A stretch of DNA of 21,881 nucleotides, from assembly GCA_934120265.1 (NCBI GenBank), contig CAKOTU010000017.1, positions 1-21,881 on the forward strand, read 5' to 3'. This document shows, piece after piece, positions 1-6,963 of the stretch. The translations under genes and the position numbers were made by a program. The stretch comes from an uncultured Bacilli bacterium. GTDB lineage: Bacteria > Bacillota_I > Bacilli_A > RF39 > UBA660. The notes beneath the pieces were generated by a model, which made no database searches, had not been told where the DNA came from, and was given only the letters and a program-made list of their open reading frames with translations. Each line of letters begins with the position of its first letter. Positions within the stretch are counted from its first letter, which is position 1.

Positions 1-21
1 TAAACACGAGGAGGGAGAATA

Positions 22-759
22 ATGGAATATAGTTATTTAACAGATCCTGGAAAAGTAAGAGATCATAATGAAGATAGTGTTACAGTAATAAAAAATAGTA
101 GTGGTGAGATATTACTTGCAGTTGCTGATGGAATGGGAGGACATCGCGGTGGTGAAATTGCCTCTAGTATAGCTATTTCTCATATTGGTAAAAGATTTAT
201 GGAAATAAGTAGTCTTGGTAATAAAGAAGATGCTATAAACTGGATTAAAGATGTTGTAAGTGAAGCCAATGTTCAAATTTATAAATATACAAATGAAAAT
301 CCTGAAAGTGCAGGTATGGGAACGACCTTAGTTCTTGCCGTTTTAACTAATCAATTTTTACTATTTGGTAATATTGGTGATTCGTCAGGATATGTATTTA
401 AAAACGAAAGAATACACAAAATTACAACAGATCATACATTAGTTAATTTACTTGTTAAATCTGGTGAGTTAACAGAAGAAGAGGCTAAAGACCATCCACG
501 TAAAAATGTGCTTATGCGTGCTCTTGGAGCAACTACTAAAGTAGAAATGGACATCTTTGATGTTGAACGTGATGTAGATGGAGTAATGCTATGTAGCGAT
601 GGTTTAACTAATATGCTTGATGATGAACAAATATCAAAGGTTTTATGTGAAAAAACAAGTGTTGAAGAAAAATTAACCAAATTAATTATAAAAAGTAATA
701 ATCGAGGTGGAACTGATAACATCTCGGTAGCGTATTTAAGTATGGAGGACGGTGAATAA
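22..759 (+). CDS. stp: PP2C-family serine/threonine protein phosphatase
   Basis: Metal-dependent phosphatase that removes phosphate from Ser/Thr residues, normally opposing the PrkC kinase encoded next to it; cytosolic. The 245-residue protein is full length for the bacterial PP2C family. Metal-binding motifs are visible in order: RDHNED near residue 13, DGMGGH at 36-41, GDSSG near 118, SDG at 192-194 and GGTDN at 229-233. A strong ribosome site (GAGGAGGGAG) lies 6-8 bases before the ATG. The TAA at bases 1-3 is probably the end of an upstream gene (rlmN in many relatives, an inference). The stop is one base before the prkC start, so the two are translationally close and surely co-transcribed. 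Family assignment is secure; substrates are unknown. Confidence 0.95.
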   Translation: MEYSYLTDPGKVRDHNEDSVTVIKNSSGEILLAVADGMGGHRGGEIASSIAISHIGKRFMEISSLGNKEDAINWIKDVVSEANVQIYKYTNENPESAGMGTTLVLAVLTNQFLLFGNIGDSSGYVFKNERIHKITTDHTLVNLLVKSGELTEEEAKDHPRKNVLMRALGATTKVEMDIFDVERDVDGVMLCSDGLTNMLDDEQISKVLCEKTSVEEKLTKLIIKSNNRGGTDNISVAYLSMEDGE

Positions 760-760
760 T

Positions 761-2500
761 ATGGTTATTAAGGGACAAAAAATAAATGACAGATATCAAA
801 TAATTAGAACCATTGGTGAAGGTGGTATGGCTAATGTATACTTAGCTCATGACACTATTTTAGATCGCGATGTAGCAGTAAAAATACTTCGCGGAGATTT
901 GGCAGATGATGAAAAATTTGTTCGCCGTTTTCAAAGAGAAGCGATATCAGCGTCATCTCTTTCACATCCTAATATCGTTGAAATGTATGATGTAGGTGAA
1001 GATGATGGACAATATTATATTGTTATGGAATATGTAGAAGGTAAAACATTAAAGAGTTTAGTAAAGCGTCGTGGAGCTTTAACATTGCCAGAAGTTATTG
1101 ATATAATGTTACAATTAACTTCTGCTGTTGCGTGTGCTCATGATAGTTATATTATTCATCGTGATATAAAACCACAAAATGTTCTAATAAAAGAAGATGG
1201 TACTGTAAAAATTACTGATTTTGGAATAGCTATGGCTTTAAATAGTAATGAAATTACTCAAACAAATTCAGTAATGGGTTCAGTACATTATCTTCCACCA
1301 GAACAAGCTAATGGTAGTGGAGCTACTATAAAAAGTGATATTTATTCACTAGGAATTTTGATGTTTGAATTATTAACAGGTAAACTTCCATTTAAGGGAG
1401 AAAATGCTGTTGAAATAGCAATCAAGCAAATGAGAGAAAAAATTCCAAGTGTTTGTGAAATAAATCCTGATATTCCACAATCTATTGAAAATGTTATTTT
1501 AAAAGCATGTGCAAAAAATCCTAAAAATAGATATGATAATGTTTTAGAGATGCATGATGACATAAAAACAGCTTTAGATGAAGAACGTAAGGATGAAAAA
1601 AGAATAACTTATCGTTATTCAGAAAATGATTTGGAAGAAACAAAAGTTATGCCAGTTATTCCTGATGCTAAGAAAAAAGATGATATTAAAGTTGAAAAAA
1701 TTAGTGAAGAAATAACTAAAGAAGATAAAAAAATTAATAGTATTATTTGGGTTTTACTTGCTATTGTAGTGGGACTAGGAGTTTTAATTACTTCAGTACT
1801 ATTTATAATACCAAGAATTTCTAATAAAAAAGAAGTAGTTGTACCTAATGTTGCTAATTTAAGTATTGTAGATGCTGAAAAAGTTCTAAAGGATTCTGGT
1901 TTTGAAATAGCTAGTGAAAATAAGTTAGAAGCATCATCAACTGTTAAAGAAGGCGTTGTTATTGGAACAGATCCTATTAGTGGTGTTTCAAGAAAAAAAG
2001 GAACAATTATTACTTTGATTGTATCAAGTGGTGAAGAAGGCATTGTTTTAGAAAACTATGTCGGATTGAATTACTATGAAATCAAAGGTAAATTAGAAGC
2101 CAGTGAAATAAAAGTAACAGTAGAGAAAAAAGAAGTAAATGACAAGACTTTAAAAGAAAATACTATTATTGAACAATATCCAGCCGCAGGTACTAAAGCT
2201 GTTAAAGGGGACACTGTTAAATTAATAATTCCAGATGTTATAACTAATTATCCAAACTTTGTTAGCGAAGGATGGAAAGTAGATGATATTGAAACATTCT
2301 GTAGTGAATATGGTATTACATTAACGGTTGTTGAAGAAGAAACAGATGCATATCCTGCTGGAACAGTTATAAAACAAAGTAGAAGTGCAGATACTAAAGT
2401 TATATCAGGAGCAACTCTAAAAATAACTGTTGCTAAAGAAAAACAAACAACAAATACTGAAAAGCCAACAGAAAGCACAGAAGAGGAACCAAGTAATTAA
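761..2500 (+). CDS. prkC: Membrane serine/threonine kinase with PASTA domains (PrkC/StkP type)
   Basis: Membrane kinase whose extracellular PASTA repeats bind muropeptides or lipid II in known homologues and whose cytosolic domain phosphorylates cell-wall, division and translation proteins. From the ATG at 761 (579 residues): glycine loop GEGGMANV at 19-26, catalytic Lys41, HRDIKPQN at 133-140, DFG at 153-155, a SVHYLPPEQ activation segment, an acidic/basic linker, one membrane span at about 329-351, then three PASTA-like repeats and a Thr/Glu-rich tail. An in-frame GTG at 752 also exists but is only 3 bases after the GGAGG at 744-748, so ATG 761 is preferred. The stop overlaps the rsgA start by one base. 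The Stp-PrkC-RsgA order is classical in Firmicutes. Confidence 0.96.
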   Translation: MVIKGQKINDRYQIIRTIGEGGMANVYLAHDTILDRDVAVKILRGDLADDEKFVRRFQREAISASSLSHPNIVEMYDVGEDDGQYYIVMEYVEGKTLKSLVKRRGALTLPEVIDIMLQLTSAVACAHDSYIIHRDIKPQNVLIKEDGTVKITDFGIAMALNSNEITQTNSVMGSVHYLPPEQANGSGATIKSDIYSLGILMFELLTGKLPFKGENAVEIAIKQMREKIPSVCEINPDIPQSIENVILKACAKNPKNRYDNVLEMHDDIKTALDEERKDEKRITYRYSENDLEETKVMPVIPDAKKKDDIKVEKISEEITKEDKKINSIIWVLLAIVVGLGVLITSVLFIIPRISNKKEVVVPNVANLSIVDAEKVLKDSGFEIASENKLEASSTVKEGVVIGTDPISGVSRKKGTIITLIVSSGEEGIVLENYVGLNYYEIKGKLEASEIKVTVEKKEVNDKTLKENTIIEQYPAAGTKAVKGDTVKLIIPDVITNYPNFVSEGWKVDDIETFCSEYGITLTVVEEETDAYPAGTVIKQSRSADTKVISGATLKITVAKEKQTTNTEKPTESTEEEPSN

Positions 2501-3333
2501 TGGAAGGTATTATTATAAAAAACATTAGTAATGATTATACAGTTCATGCTAATGATAAAGATTATGTGTGCAAACCTCGTGGTAAATTTCGTAATTTAAA
2601 AATAACTCCATTGGTTGGAGACGAAGTTATTTTTGATGAAAATAACAATTATCTTTTAGATATAAAACCTAGAAGAAATGAATTAGTAAGACCTCCTGTT
2701 GCAAACATAGATCAGGCGGTAATCGTTATGAGTATCGCCCAGCCAGATTTTTCTGATAATCTTTTAGATAAATTATTATGTATAATAGAGTTTAATAATA
2801 TTAAACCAATCATCTGTTTTACTAAATTAGATTTATTAAAAGATGAAGAAAAAGAGTGGGCACTAGATTTTATGGATTATTATAAAAAAATTGGTTATGA
2901 TGTTTATATAAATACAGAACTTGATAAAATAAAAAACATCTTTAAAGATAAAGTTACGGTTTTTACAGGTCAAAGTGGAGCTGGTAAGTCAACTTTACTT
3001 AATAAACTTAATCCGAGTTTAAACATAAAGACTGATGAAATTTCCAAAGCTTTAGGGCGTGGTAAACATACAACTAGACATGTTGAATTAATTAATCTTT
3101 TTGGTGGGTTAGTTGCAGATACACCAGGATTTTCTAGTTTATCATTTATAGGTATGACTAATGATGATATAAAAGATAATTTTATAGAATTTAATACTTA
3201 TCGTGATAAATGTGCTTATAAGGATTGCAAACATAACTTAGAAGATGATTGTGAAGTAAAAAGACAACTTAAAGATAAAAATATTTTAGATAGTAGATAT
3301 GAGAATTATATAAAGTTTATAGATAGGAGATAG
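2500..3333 (+). CDS. rsgA: Ribosome small-subunit-dependent GTPase A
   Basis: Circularly permuted GTPase that acts in late maturation of the 30S ribosomal subunit. The 277-residue protein has an N-terminal OB-like part, then the permuted motif order expected of YjeQ/RsgA: G4 TKLD at 108-111, G1 GQSGAGKST at 157-165 and G3 DTPG at 207-210. The C-terminal zinc motif has Cys238, Cys243, His245 and Cys251. The GRGKHTTRH segment near 187 is the switch region with its family-typical histidines. The ATG overlaps the prkC TAA by one base, so it is probably translated by coupling; the ribosome site (AGAGGA) is some distance upstream. Confidence 0.96.
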   Translation: MEGIIIKNISNDYTVHANDKDYVCKPRGKFRNLKITPLVGDEVIFDENNNYLLDIKPRRNELVRPPVANIDQAVIVMSIAQPDFSDNLLDKLLCIIEFNNIKPIICFTKLDLLKDEEKEWALDFMDYYKKIGYDVYINTELDKIKNIFKDKVTVFTGQSGAGKSTLLNKLNPSLNIKTDEISKALGRGKHTTRHVELINLFGGLVADTPGFSSLSFIGMTNDDIKDNFIEFNTYRDKCAYKDCKHNLEDDCEVKRQLKDKNILDSRYENYIKFIDRR

Positions 3334-3335
3334 AT

Positions 3336-3971
3336 ATGAAAATAGCCGCATCATTTTTAGAAATTAAAAGAAATACTAAGAAGAACGTAGAAAAACTAGA
3401 CAAAACTACTATTGACTATTTACATGTTGACATAATGGACGGTAAGTTTGTTCCAAACAAAACTTGGAGTTTTCGTCAAATTAGACATATATTAAAACAT
3501 ACATCTAAGCCAAAAGATGTTCACTTAATGGTTAATGATGTAAGAAAATATATAAATAAATATAAAAGAATTAAACCAGAAATTATTACATTTCATTATG
3601 AAGCAACAGAAGATTGGTTTGATATGATAAGAATCTTAAAAATGGACGATATCAAGGCTGGGATGTCTATTAAACCTAATACTGATGTATCTAAACTAGA
3701 ACCTTATTTACAATATTTAGACGTGGTGTTAGTTATGAGTGTAGAGCCTGGTAAAGGTGGTCAAGAGTTTATTCCATCAACAATGGATAAAATAAAAGAG
3801 TTAGATCAAATAAGAAAAGAAAAAGGATATCAATATAAGATCGAAGTAGATGGCGGTATCAATGATACTAACTACAAACTACTAGAAAGTAGTAATGTTG
3901 ATATTGCTGTAATGGGAAGCTTTATAACTAAAAGAAGAGCTTTTCAAAAAAACTTAGATAAACTTAAATAA
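3336..3971 (+). CDS. rpe: Ribulose-phosphate 3-epimerase
   Basis: Interconverts D-ribulose 5-phosphate and D-xylulose 5-phosphate in the pentose phosphate pathway; a cytosolic TIM-barrel metalloenzyme. The 211-residue protein has HVDIMDG (His30, Asp32, Asp35), DVHLMV, the MSVEPGKGGQ phosphate/substrate loop and IEVDGGIN with the second catalytic Asp. The N-terminus (AASFLEI) departs from the usual SPSILSADF-like strand and lacks its Ser-Pro-Ser, so the family fit is good but the protein is divergent. A GGAGA ribosome site precedes the ATG. It is the last gene of the stp operon, two bases after rsgA and before a terminator. thiN, often next in Bacilli, is absent. Confidence 0.93.
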   Translation: MKIAASFLEIKRNTKKNVEKLDKTTIDYLHVDIMDGKFVPNKTWSFRQIRHILKHTSKPKDVHLMVNDVRKYINKYKRIKPEIITFHYEATEDWFDMIRILKMDDIKAGMSIKPNTDVSKLEPYLQYLDVVLVMSVEPGKGGQEFIPSTMDKIKELDQIRKEKGYQYKIEVDGGINDTNYKLLESSNVDIAVMGSFITKRRAFQKNLDKLK

Positions 3972-3972
3972 A

Positions 3973-4003
3973 AGAGTGTCATTTAATCGACATTCTTTTT
4001 TTT
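3973..4003 (+). terminator. Intrinsic terminator after rpe
   Basis: Stem AGAGTGTC (3973-3980) pairs with GACATTCT (3989-3996, with G-U pairs) around an 8-base loop and runs into eight T residues. It closes the stp-prkC-rsgA-rpe operon. Confidence 0.85.
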
Positions 4004-4045
4004 CATATTATGATACAGTTTGAATAAGATAAAGTGGGTGATAAT

Positions 4046-5044
4046 ATGGCAAAAAAATTTAGAACAAAAAAAAGTAAAAAAATATTTAAATATATAATAA
4101 TTATTTTCGTAATATACTTGCTTTATTCCTTTATATCACTAGTTGTTTTAAATTTAAAGATAGTTAATAATAATGAAGATTTTATTAAAAATATTCTGGC
4201 AGATTCTAATTATCACTTGTTATATGAAGAAAGAAGTAAAAATTTTATTTATAAAATAAGTAAGTTTATAAGTAATATAAATGTTAATAATCCAACATCT
4301 ATTCTAGAAAAAAGTTTTGGTTATAAGATGAGTAATAACAATGTTTTAGTTCATAATGATAATTATAGTAGTGTTAATACTGATTCTAGTGTTGAGGAGG
4401 TGATAAATTATATGAAAGAAAAAGAAACAGAAAAAGAACCGTTGGTGTATATTTATAATACTCATCAAACAGAAAAATATAGTAATGAAGATTTAGGTGA
4501 TATAACACCTAATGTTTTAATGGCTAGTTATTTATTAAAGGATAAGTTAGAAAAATTAGGTGTTCCGACTTTGGTGGAAGAATCCAACATTCCGGAGTTT
4601 ATGAAAATAAATAATTGGAATTATAATAGTAGTTATAAAGCTAGTAGATTTTATTTGTTAGACGCTAAAAGTAAATATCCAAGCGTTAAACTATTTATTG
4701 ATTTGCATAGGGATTCTATTGAAAAAAAGAATTCTACAGTAACAATTAATAGAAAAGAATATGCTAAAGTTTTATTTGTTGTCGGTAAGGAACATGCCAA
4801 CTATGAAAAAAATCTTGATTTAGCTAATAAATTAAATGAAAAAATCAAAAAGAATTATCCATCACTTACTAGAGGTATTATGGAAAAAGAAGGTAAGAAT
4901 GTAAACGGAATATATAATCAAGATGTTAGTGAGAATTGTGTCTTAATAGAGTTAGGGGGTAATGAAAATAATATAACGGAAATATTAAATACAATTGATG
5001 TAATATCTGAAATAATAAAGGAGCATATTGATGAAACAAGATAA
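4046..5044 (+). CDS. spoIIP: Stage II sporulation protein P-like cell-wall hydrolase
   Basis: SpoIIP is an amidase/endopeptidase that, with SpoIID and SpoIIM, thins septal peptidoglycan during engulfment. From ATG 4046 (332 residues): a basic N-terminus, one membrane anchor at about 14-35, a spacer, then the SpoIIP domain with IYNTHQTEKY (His140), DLHRDS (His221) and IELGGNEN (Glu302), matching the family's metal ligands. The ATG sits behind GGGTGATAAT, the GGTGAT spacing seen before many genes here, so an in-frame GTG at 4034 is rejected. In Bacillus spoIIP is followed by yqxA, and a small membrane-protein gene follows here too, overlapping by 14 bases. It implies sporulation ability or ancestry. 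Confidence 0.88.
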   Translation: MAKKFRTKKSKKIFKYIIIIFVIYLLYSFISLVVLNLKIVNNNEDFIKNILADSNYHLLYEERSKNFIYKISKFISNINVNNPTSILEKSFGYKMSNNNVLVHNDNYSSVNTDSSVEEVINYMKEKETEKEPLVYIYNTHQTEKYSNEDLGDITPNVLMASYLLKDKLEKLGVPTLVEESNIPEFMKINNWNYNSSYKASRFYLLDAKSKYPSVKLFIDLHRDSIEKKNSTVTINRKEYAKVLFVVGKEHANYEKNLDLANKLNEKIKKNYPSLTRGIMEKEGKNVNGIYNQDVSENCVLIELGGNENNITEILNTIDVISEIIKEHIDETR

Positions 5045-5375
5045 TAAGAAAAAAATTATTAATAAAATAGCTAGTTGGTGTATGTTCATTCTATTTATTA
5101 CTTTTGTAACACTATATATATCTCAAGCTACAGGGTATTATGAGTATGAACAGTCAAGAAAAACCGCATTTACAAAGGAGCAAATAGAACAGTTTGAAAA
5201 GGATGTTAAGGAAGGAAAAGAAATAGATGTAAATAAGTATTTAGAAAATACCAACAAAAATTATCAGAATAGTTTATCAAGGTTTACTTTAAATGTATCG
5301 GAAGGAATAAGTAAATACACTAAACTTGGAATTGAAAAATTGTTAGGCCAAATATCAAAATGGGTAGAAAACTAA
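5031..5375 (+). CDS. Small membrane-anchored protein downstream of spoIIP (YqxA-like position)
   Basis: A 114-residue protein with a basic N-terminus, one hydrophobic segment at about 14-32 (ASWCMFILFITFVTLYI) and a charged, probably helical remainder ending in an amphipathic segment rich in Lys, Ile and Leu. I do not recognise a catalytic motif. The start is ATG 5031, seven bases after AAAGGAG; a TTG at 5028 is less likely. It overlaps the spoIIP end by 14 bases, so expression is coupled. B. subtilis has yqxA, another small membrane protein, directly after spoIIP, so a role with SpoIIP is a positional guess only. No terminator follows before the pilin A promoter. Confidence 0.75.
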   Translation: MKQDNKKKIINKIASWCMFILFITFVTLYISQATGYYEYEQSRKTAFTKEQIEQFEKDVKEGKEIDVNKYLENTNKNYQNSLSRFTLNVSEGISKYTKLGIEKLLGQISKWVEN

Positions 5376-5385
5376 GTACTATCAC

Positions 5386-5414
5386 TTTACAACAATATTT
5401 AAATTATGTATAAT
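5386..5414 (+). promoter_or_regulatory. Sigma-A-type promoter of the pilin A unit
   Basis: TTTACA (5386-5391), 17-base spacer, TATAAT (5409-5414) preceded directly by TG. The predicted start, about 5421, is the first base of stem P1 of the leader RNA. The 9-base arms TACTATCAC (5377-5385) and GTGATAGTA (5431-5439) flank the promoter as an inverted repeat. Confidence 0.75.
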
Positions 5415-5420
5415 AAAAAC

Positions 5421-5590
5421 AGTAAAGGTAGTGATAGTATGGTTAAAGAGATAAATATAAAACTAGCTCAAAACCTAATCTGGGGGGGGGTTATTTAATC
5501 ATACTATAATATTAATGAATAAAGAAAACACAAAGTTTCTAGACTTTTTTATAGCCTAGATTTCTTTGTGTTTTTGTGTGTACCTTTACT
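5421..5590 (+). ncRNA. Structured leader RNA of pilin A (copy 1)
   Basis: Predicted 5' leader with three stems. P1: AGTAAAGGTA (5421-5430) pairs perfectly with TACCTTTACT (5581-5590) and closes the element. P2: ATAGTATGGTTAA (5434-5446) pairs with TTAATCATACTAT (5495-5507), 13 pairs with one G-U. P3: AAAACACAAAG (5525-5535) pairs with CTTTGTGTTTT (5564-5574), with an inner TCTAG/CTAGA helix, followed by T residues, so it looks like a terminator or attenuator. Bases 5521-5615 are identical, without gaps, to 19545-19639 in the pilin C leader. It does not resemble a riboswitch class that I can recall. A small ORF starts inside P2. Structure is by eye. Confidence 0.65.
5439..5498 (+). pseudogene. 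Leader peptide ORF, frameshifted at a 9-G tract (copy 1)
   Basis: A 19-residue ORF starting at ATG 5439, behind AAAGGTAGTGAT, a plausible ribosome site lying partly in stem P1. Codons 2-14 differ from the pilin C copy but occupy exactly the same length, and both reach a Trp-Gly pair at codons 15-16. There the sequence here has nine G (5482-5490) and then TTATTTAA, giving a stop at 5496-5498. Removing one G would open the frame through FNHTI and KENTKFLDFFIA to a TAG at 5557-5559, matching copy 2. It is either a phase-variable OFF state or a decayed copy. Calling it a pseudogene depends on the G count being correct. Confidence 0.5.
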
Positions 5591-5740
5591 AAGTAAATCT
5601 AAATAAAAGAAGGAGGAATAATATGAAAAATAAAAAAGGATTTACACTTATAGAATTACTAGCGGTAATAGTAGTATTAGCAATAATAGCATTAATAGCA
5701 ACACCAATAGTAATGAATACAATAAAAAACTCACAAAAGG
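5521..5740 (+). repeat. Dispersed repeat, copy 1 (leader 3' half plus pilin A start)
   Basis: Bases 5521-5615 are identical to 19545-19639; after a single change at 5616/19640 the similarity continues into the pilin coding start with few changes and no gap (constant offset 14024). The non-coding part is at least as well conserved as the coding part, implying functional constraint or recent gene conversion. Confidence 0.85.
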
Positions 5741-6879
5741 GAGCAGCTGAGAGAAGTGCGGAGAACTATATTGATGCTGTAGAAACGGCAGTAGCAACAG
5801 CAAAACTAGACAGTGATGGTATTTCAGATGGAACATACACAATAGATGAGAACGGGAATCTATTAGTACCAAGTTTATCAGGTGGTAAATTAACAATCGA
5901 AATGAATGGAAATAAACCAACAGGAGGGACTATAACAATAAAGAATGGCCAAGTAACAACAGATTCAAAAATGACAGTAGGAAGTTATGAAGTATCATAC
6001 GACCCAACAACAAAGAAATATGAAGCAACAGAAAAAGGAACTTCAACTAAAACATATGTGAATGGTGAAGTAGTATATTTTGATGTTACGGCTGGAAAGT
6101 TATGTTCTGAAGAGCAATATAACAATTCGTATGGTGACGCGACAACACTTGATGAAGAAACTGGCGAAGAAATTATTATACAAGATTATCAAAATAGTAT
6201 GTCAGGATATAATGGTATTAATCATGAGGACAAACAAAATAGTTGTTTAAGATTCTACGCGTTTAACGATGACGGAGGCGATACAGTAAATTTAATACTA
6301 GACCATGACACAGATGCTAAAGTTGTTGTATGGAATTCAAGTGGAAGTAACATAAACGGTCCTAGTGAAGTATTGGCACAGTTAAAAACAGATACTGATG
6401 CATGGCAAGGAACTGAAACTCCAACAAATTATACAATGGACCAAACAGGACAAACAAGTAATGCAAAATATACAATAGATTATAGTGGATATAAGGCAAG
6501 ATTAATAACAGCACAAGAGGTAGCCCAAATTACAGGAAATACAACATGGAATGAAAAGGTAGCCGCAAATAATAGTGATTATTATTTTGACAGTAAAACA
6601 GATATAAAAAGTGTAACATGTACGATTGGAAACACAACAGGATGTCAATACGGATGGTTATATGATAGAACAAATTTAGATTGTACAAGATATGGATGCC
6701 TAAACAATTCAGGAAGATTAACTAATGGTTATTGGACAGCCTCTTCTCAAGCCAACGATGCTGATCGTGCTTGGGTAGTTGGTGCCTACGGCTACATGAA
6801 CTATCTCAACGGCTCCGTGAAGGTTGATCACCGCGGCGTTCGCCCAGTTATAGAAGTACTAAGATCTAAATTAAGTTAA
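5623..6879 (+). CDS. Type IV prepilin-like surface protein with variable C-terminal domain (pilin A)
   Basis: 418 residues. A class III signal peptide, MKNKKG with cleavage before FTLIE (Glu at mature +5), leads into a hydrophobic helix, so a prepilin peptidase should process it and the product be assembled in a pilus or pseudopilus, or stay membrane-anchored. A Gly/Thr-rich beta segment shared with pilins B and C spans about 45-130. The long unique middle has several Cys residues (CTIGNTTGC, DCTRYGC). The C-terminus, GYWTASS...RAW...GVRPVIEV, resembles the FGE/C-type-lectin-like end domain (DUF6273 type) known in diversified surface proteins. An AGGAGG site precedes the ATG. It has its own promoter, leader and terminator and no pilus assembly genes nearby. 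GC content jumps at 6738-6852. Ligand and function are unknown. Confidence 0.85.
   Translation: MKNKKGFTLIELLAVIVVLAIIALIATPIVMNTIKNSQKGAAERSAENYIDAVETAVATAKLDSDGISDGTYTIDENGNLLVPSLSGGKLTIEMNGNKPTGGTITIKNGQVTTDSKMTVGSYEVSYDPTTKKYEATEKGTSTKTYVNGEVVYFDVTAGKLCSEEQYNNSYGDATTLDEETGEEIIIQDYQNSMSGYNGINHEDKQNSCLRFYAFNDDGGDTVNLILDHDTDAKVVVWNSSGSNINGPSEVLAQLKTDTDAWQGTETPTNYTMDQTGQTSNAKYTIDYSGYKARLITAQEVAQITGNTTWNEKVAANNSDYYFDSKTDIKSVTCTIGNTTGCQYGWLYDRTNLDCTRYGCLNNSGRLTNGYWTASSQANDADRAWVVGAYGYMNYLNGSVKVDHRGVRPVIEVLRSKLS
6738..6852 (+). other. GC-rich candidate variable region at the 3' end of pilin A
   Basis: By hand count 34 of 60 bases at 6781-6840 are G or C, in a gene otherwise strongly AT-rich. 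Codons switch to NNC (GCC, TAC, GGC, AAC, CTC, TCC, CAC, CGC), the set obtained when AAC codons are mutated at their adenines. The patch ends at the invariant GVRPVI codons near the stop, as in variable regions of diversity-generating retroelement targets. No template repeat or reverse transcriptase is in the window, so the mechanism is inferred; a recombined cassette would also fit. Confidence 0.6.
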
Positions 6880-6891
6880 TATTAAGGACTA

Positions 6892-6916
6892 AAAACTTCA
6901 GAAATGAAGTTTTTTT
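6892..6916 (+). terminator. Intrinsic terminator after pilin A
   Basis: AAAACTTC (6892-6899) pairs with GAAGTTTT (6906-6913) around a 6-base loop, with T residues at 6910-6916. Confidence 0.8.
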
Positions 6917-6936
6917 GATGAAAGTATAATTATTTT

Positions 6937-6945
6937 TGATATAAT
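6937..6945 (+). promoter_or_regulatory. Extended -10 promoter of recD2
   Basis: TGATATAAT is an extended -10 element 19 bases before the recD2 ATG. The only -35 candidate, TTGATG at 6915-6920, overlaps the preceding terminator with a 19-base spacer, so the extended element probably dominates. Confidence 0.6.
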
Positions 6946-6963
6946 AGAAAAAGAGGTGATAGG

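Noticed and set aside
5421..5590. Pilin leaders as a known cyclic-di-GMP riboswitch
   Set aside because: Pili are often under such control, but the conserved core motifs of either c-di-GMP class are not visible.
5648..5920. Long minus-strand ORF opposite pilin A, and similar ones opposite pilins B and C
   Set aside because: They are Leu/His/Ser-rich shadows of the repetitive pilin coding sequence, without ribosome sites.
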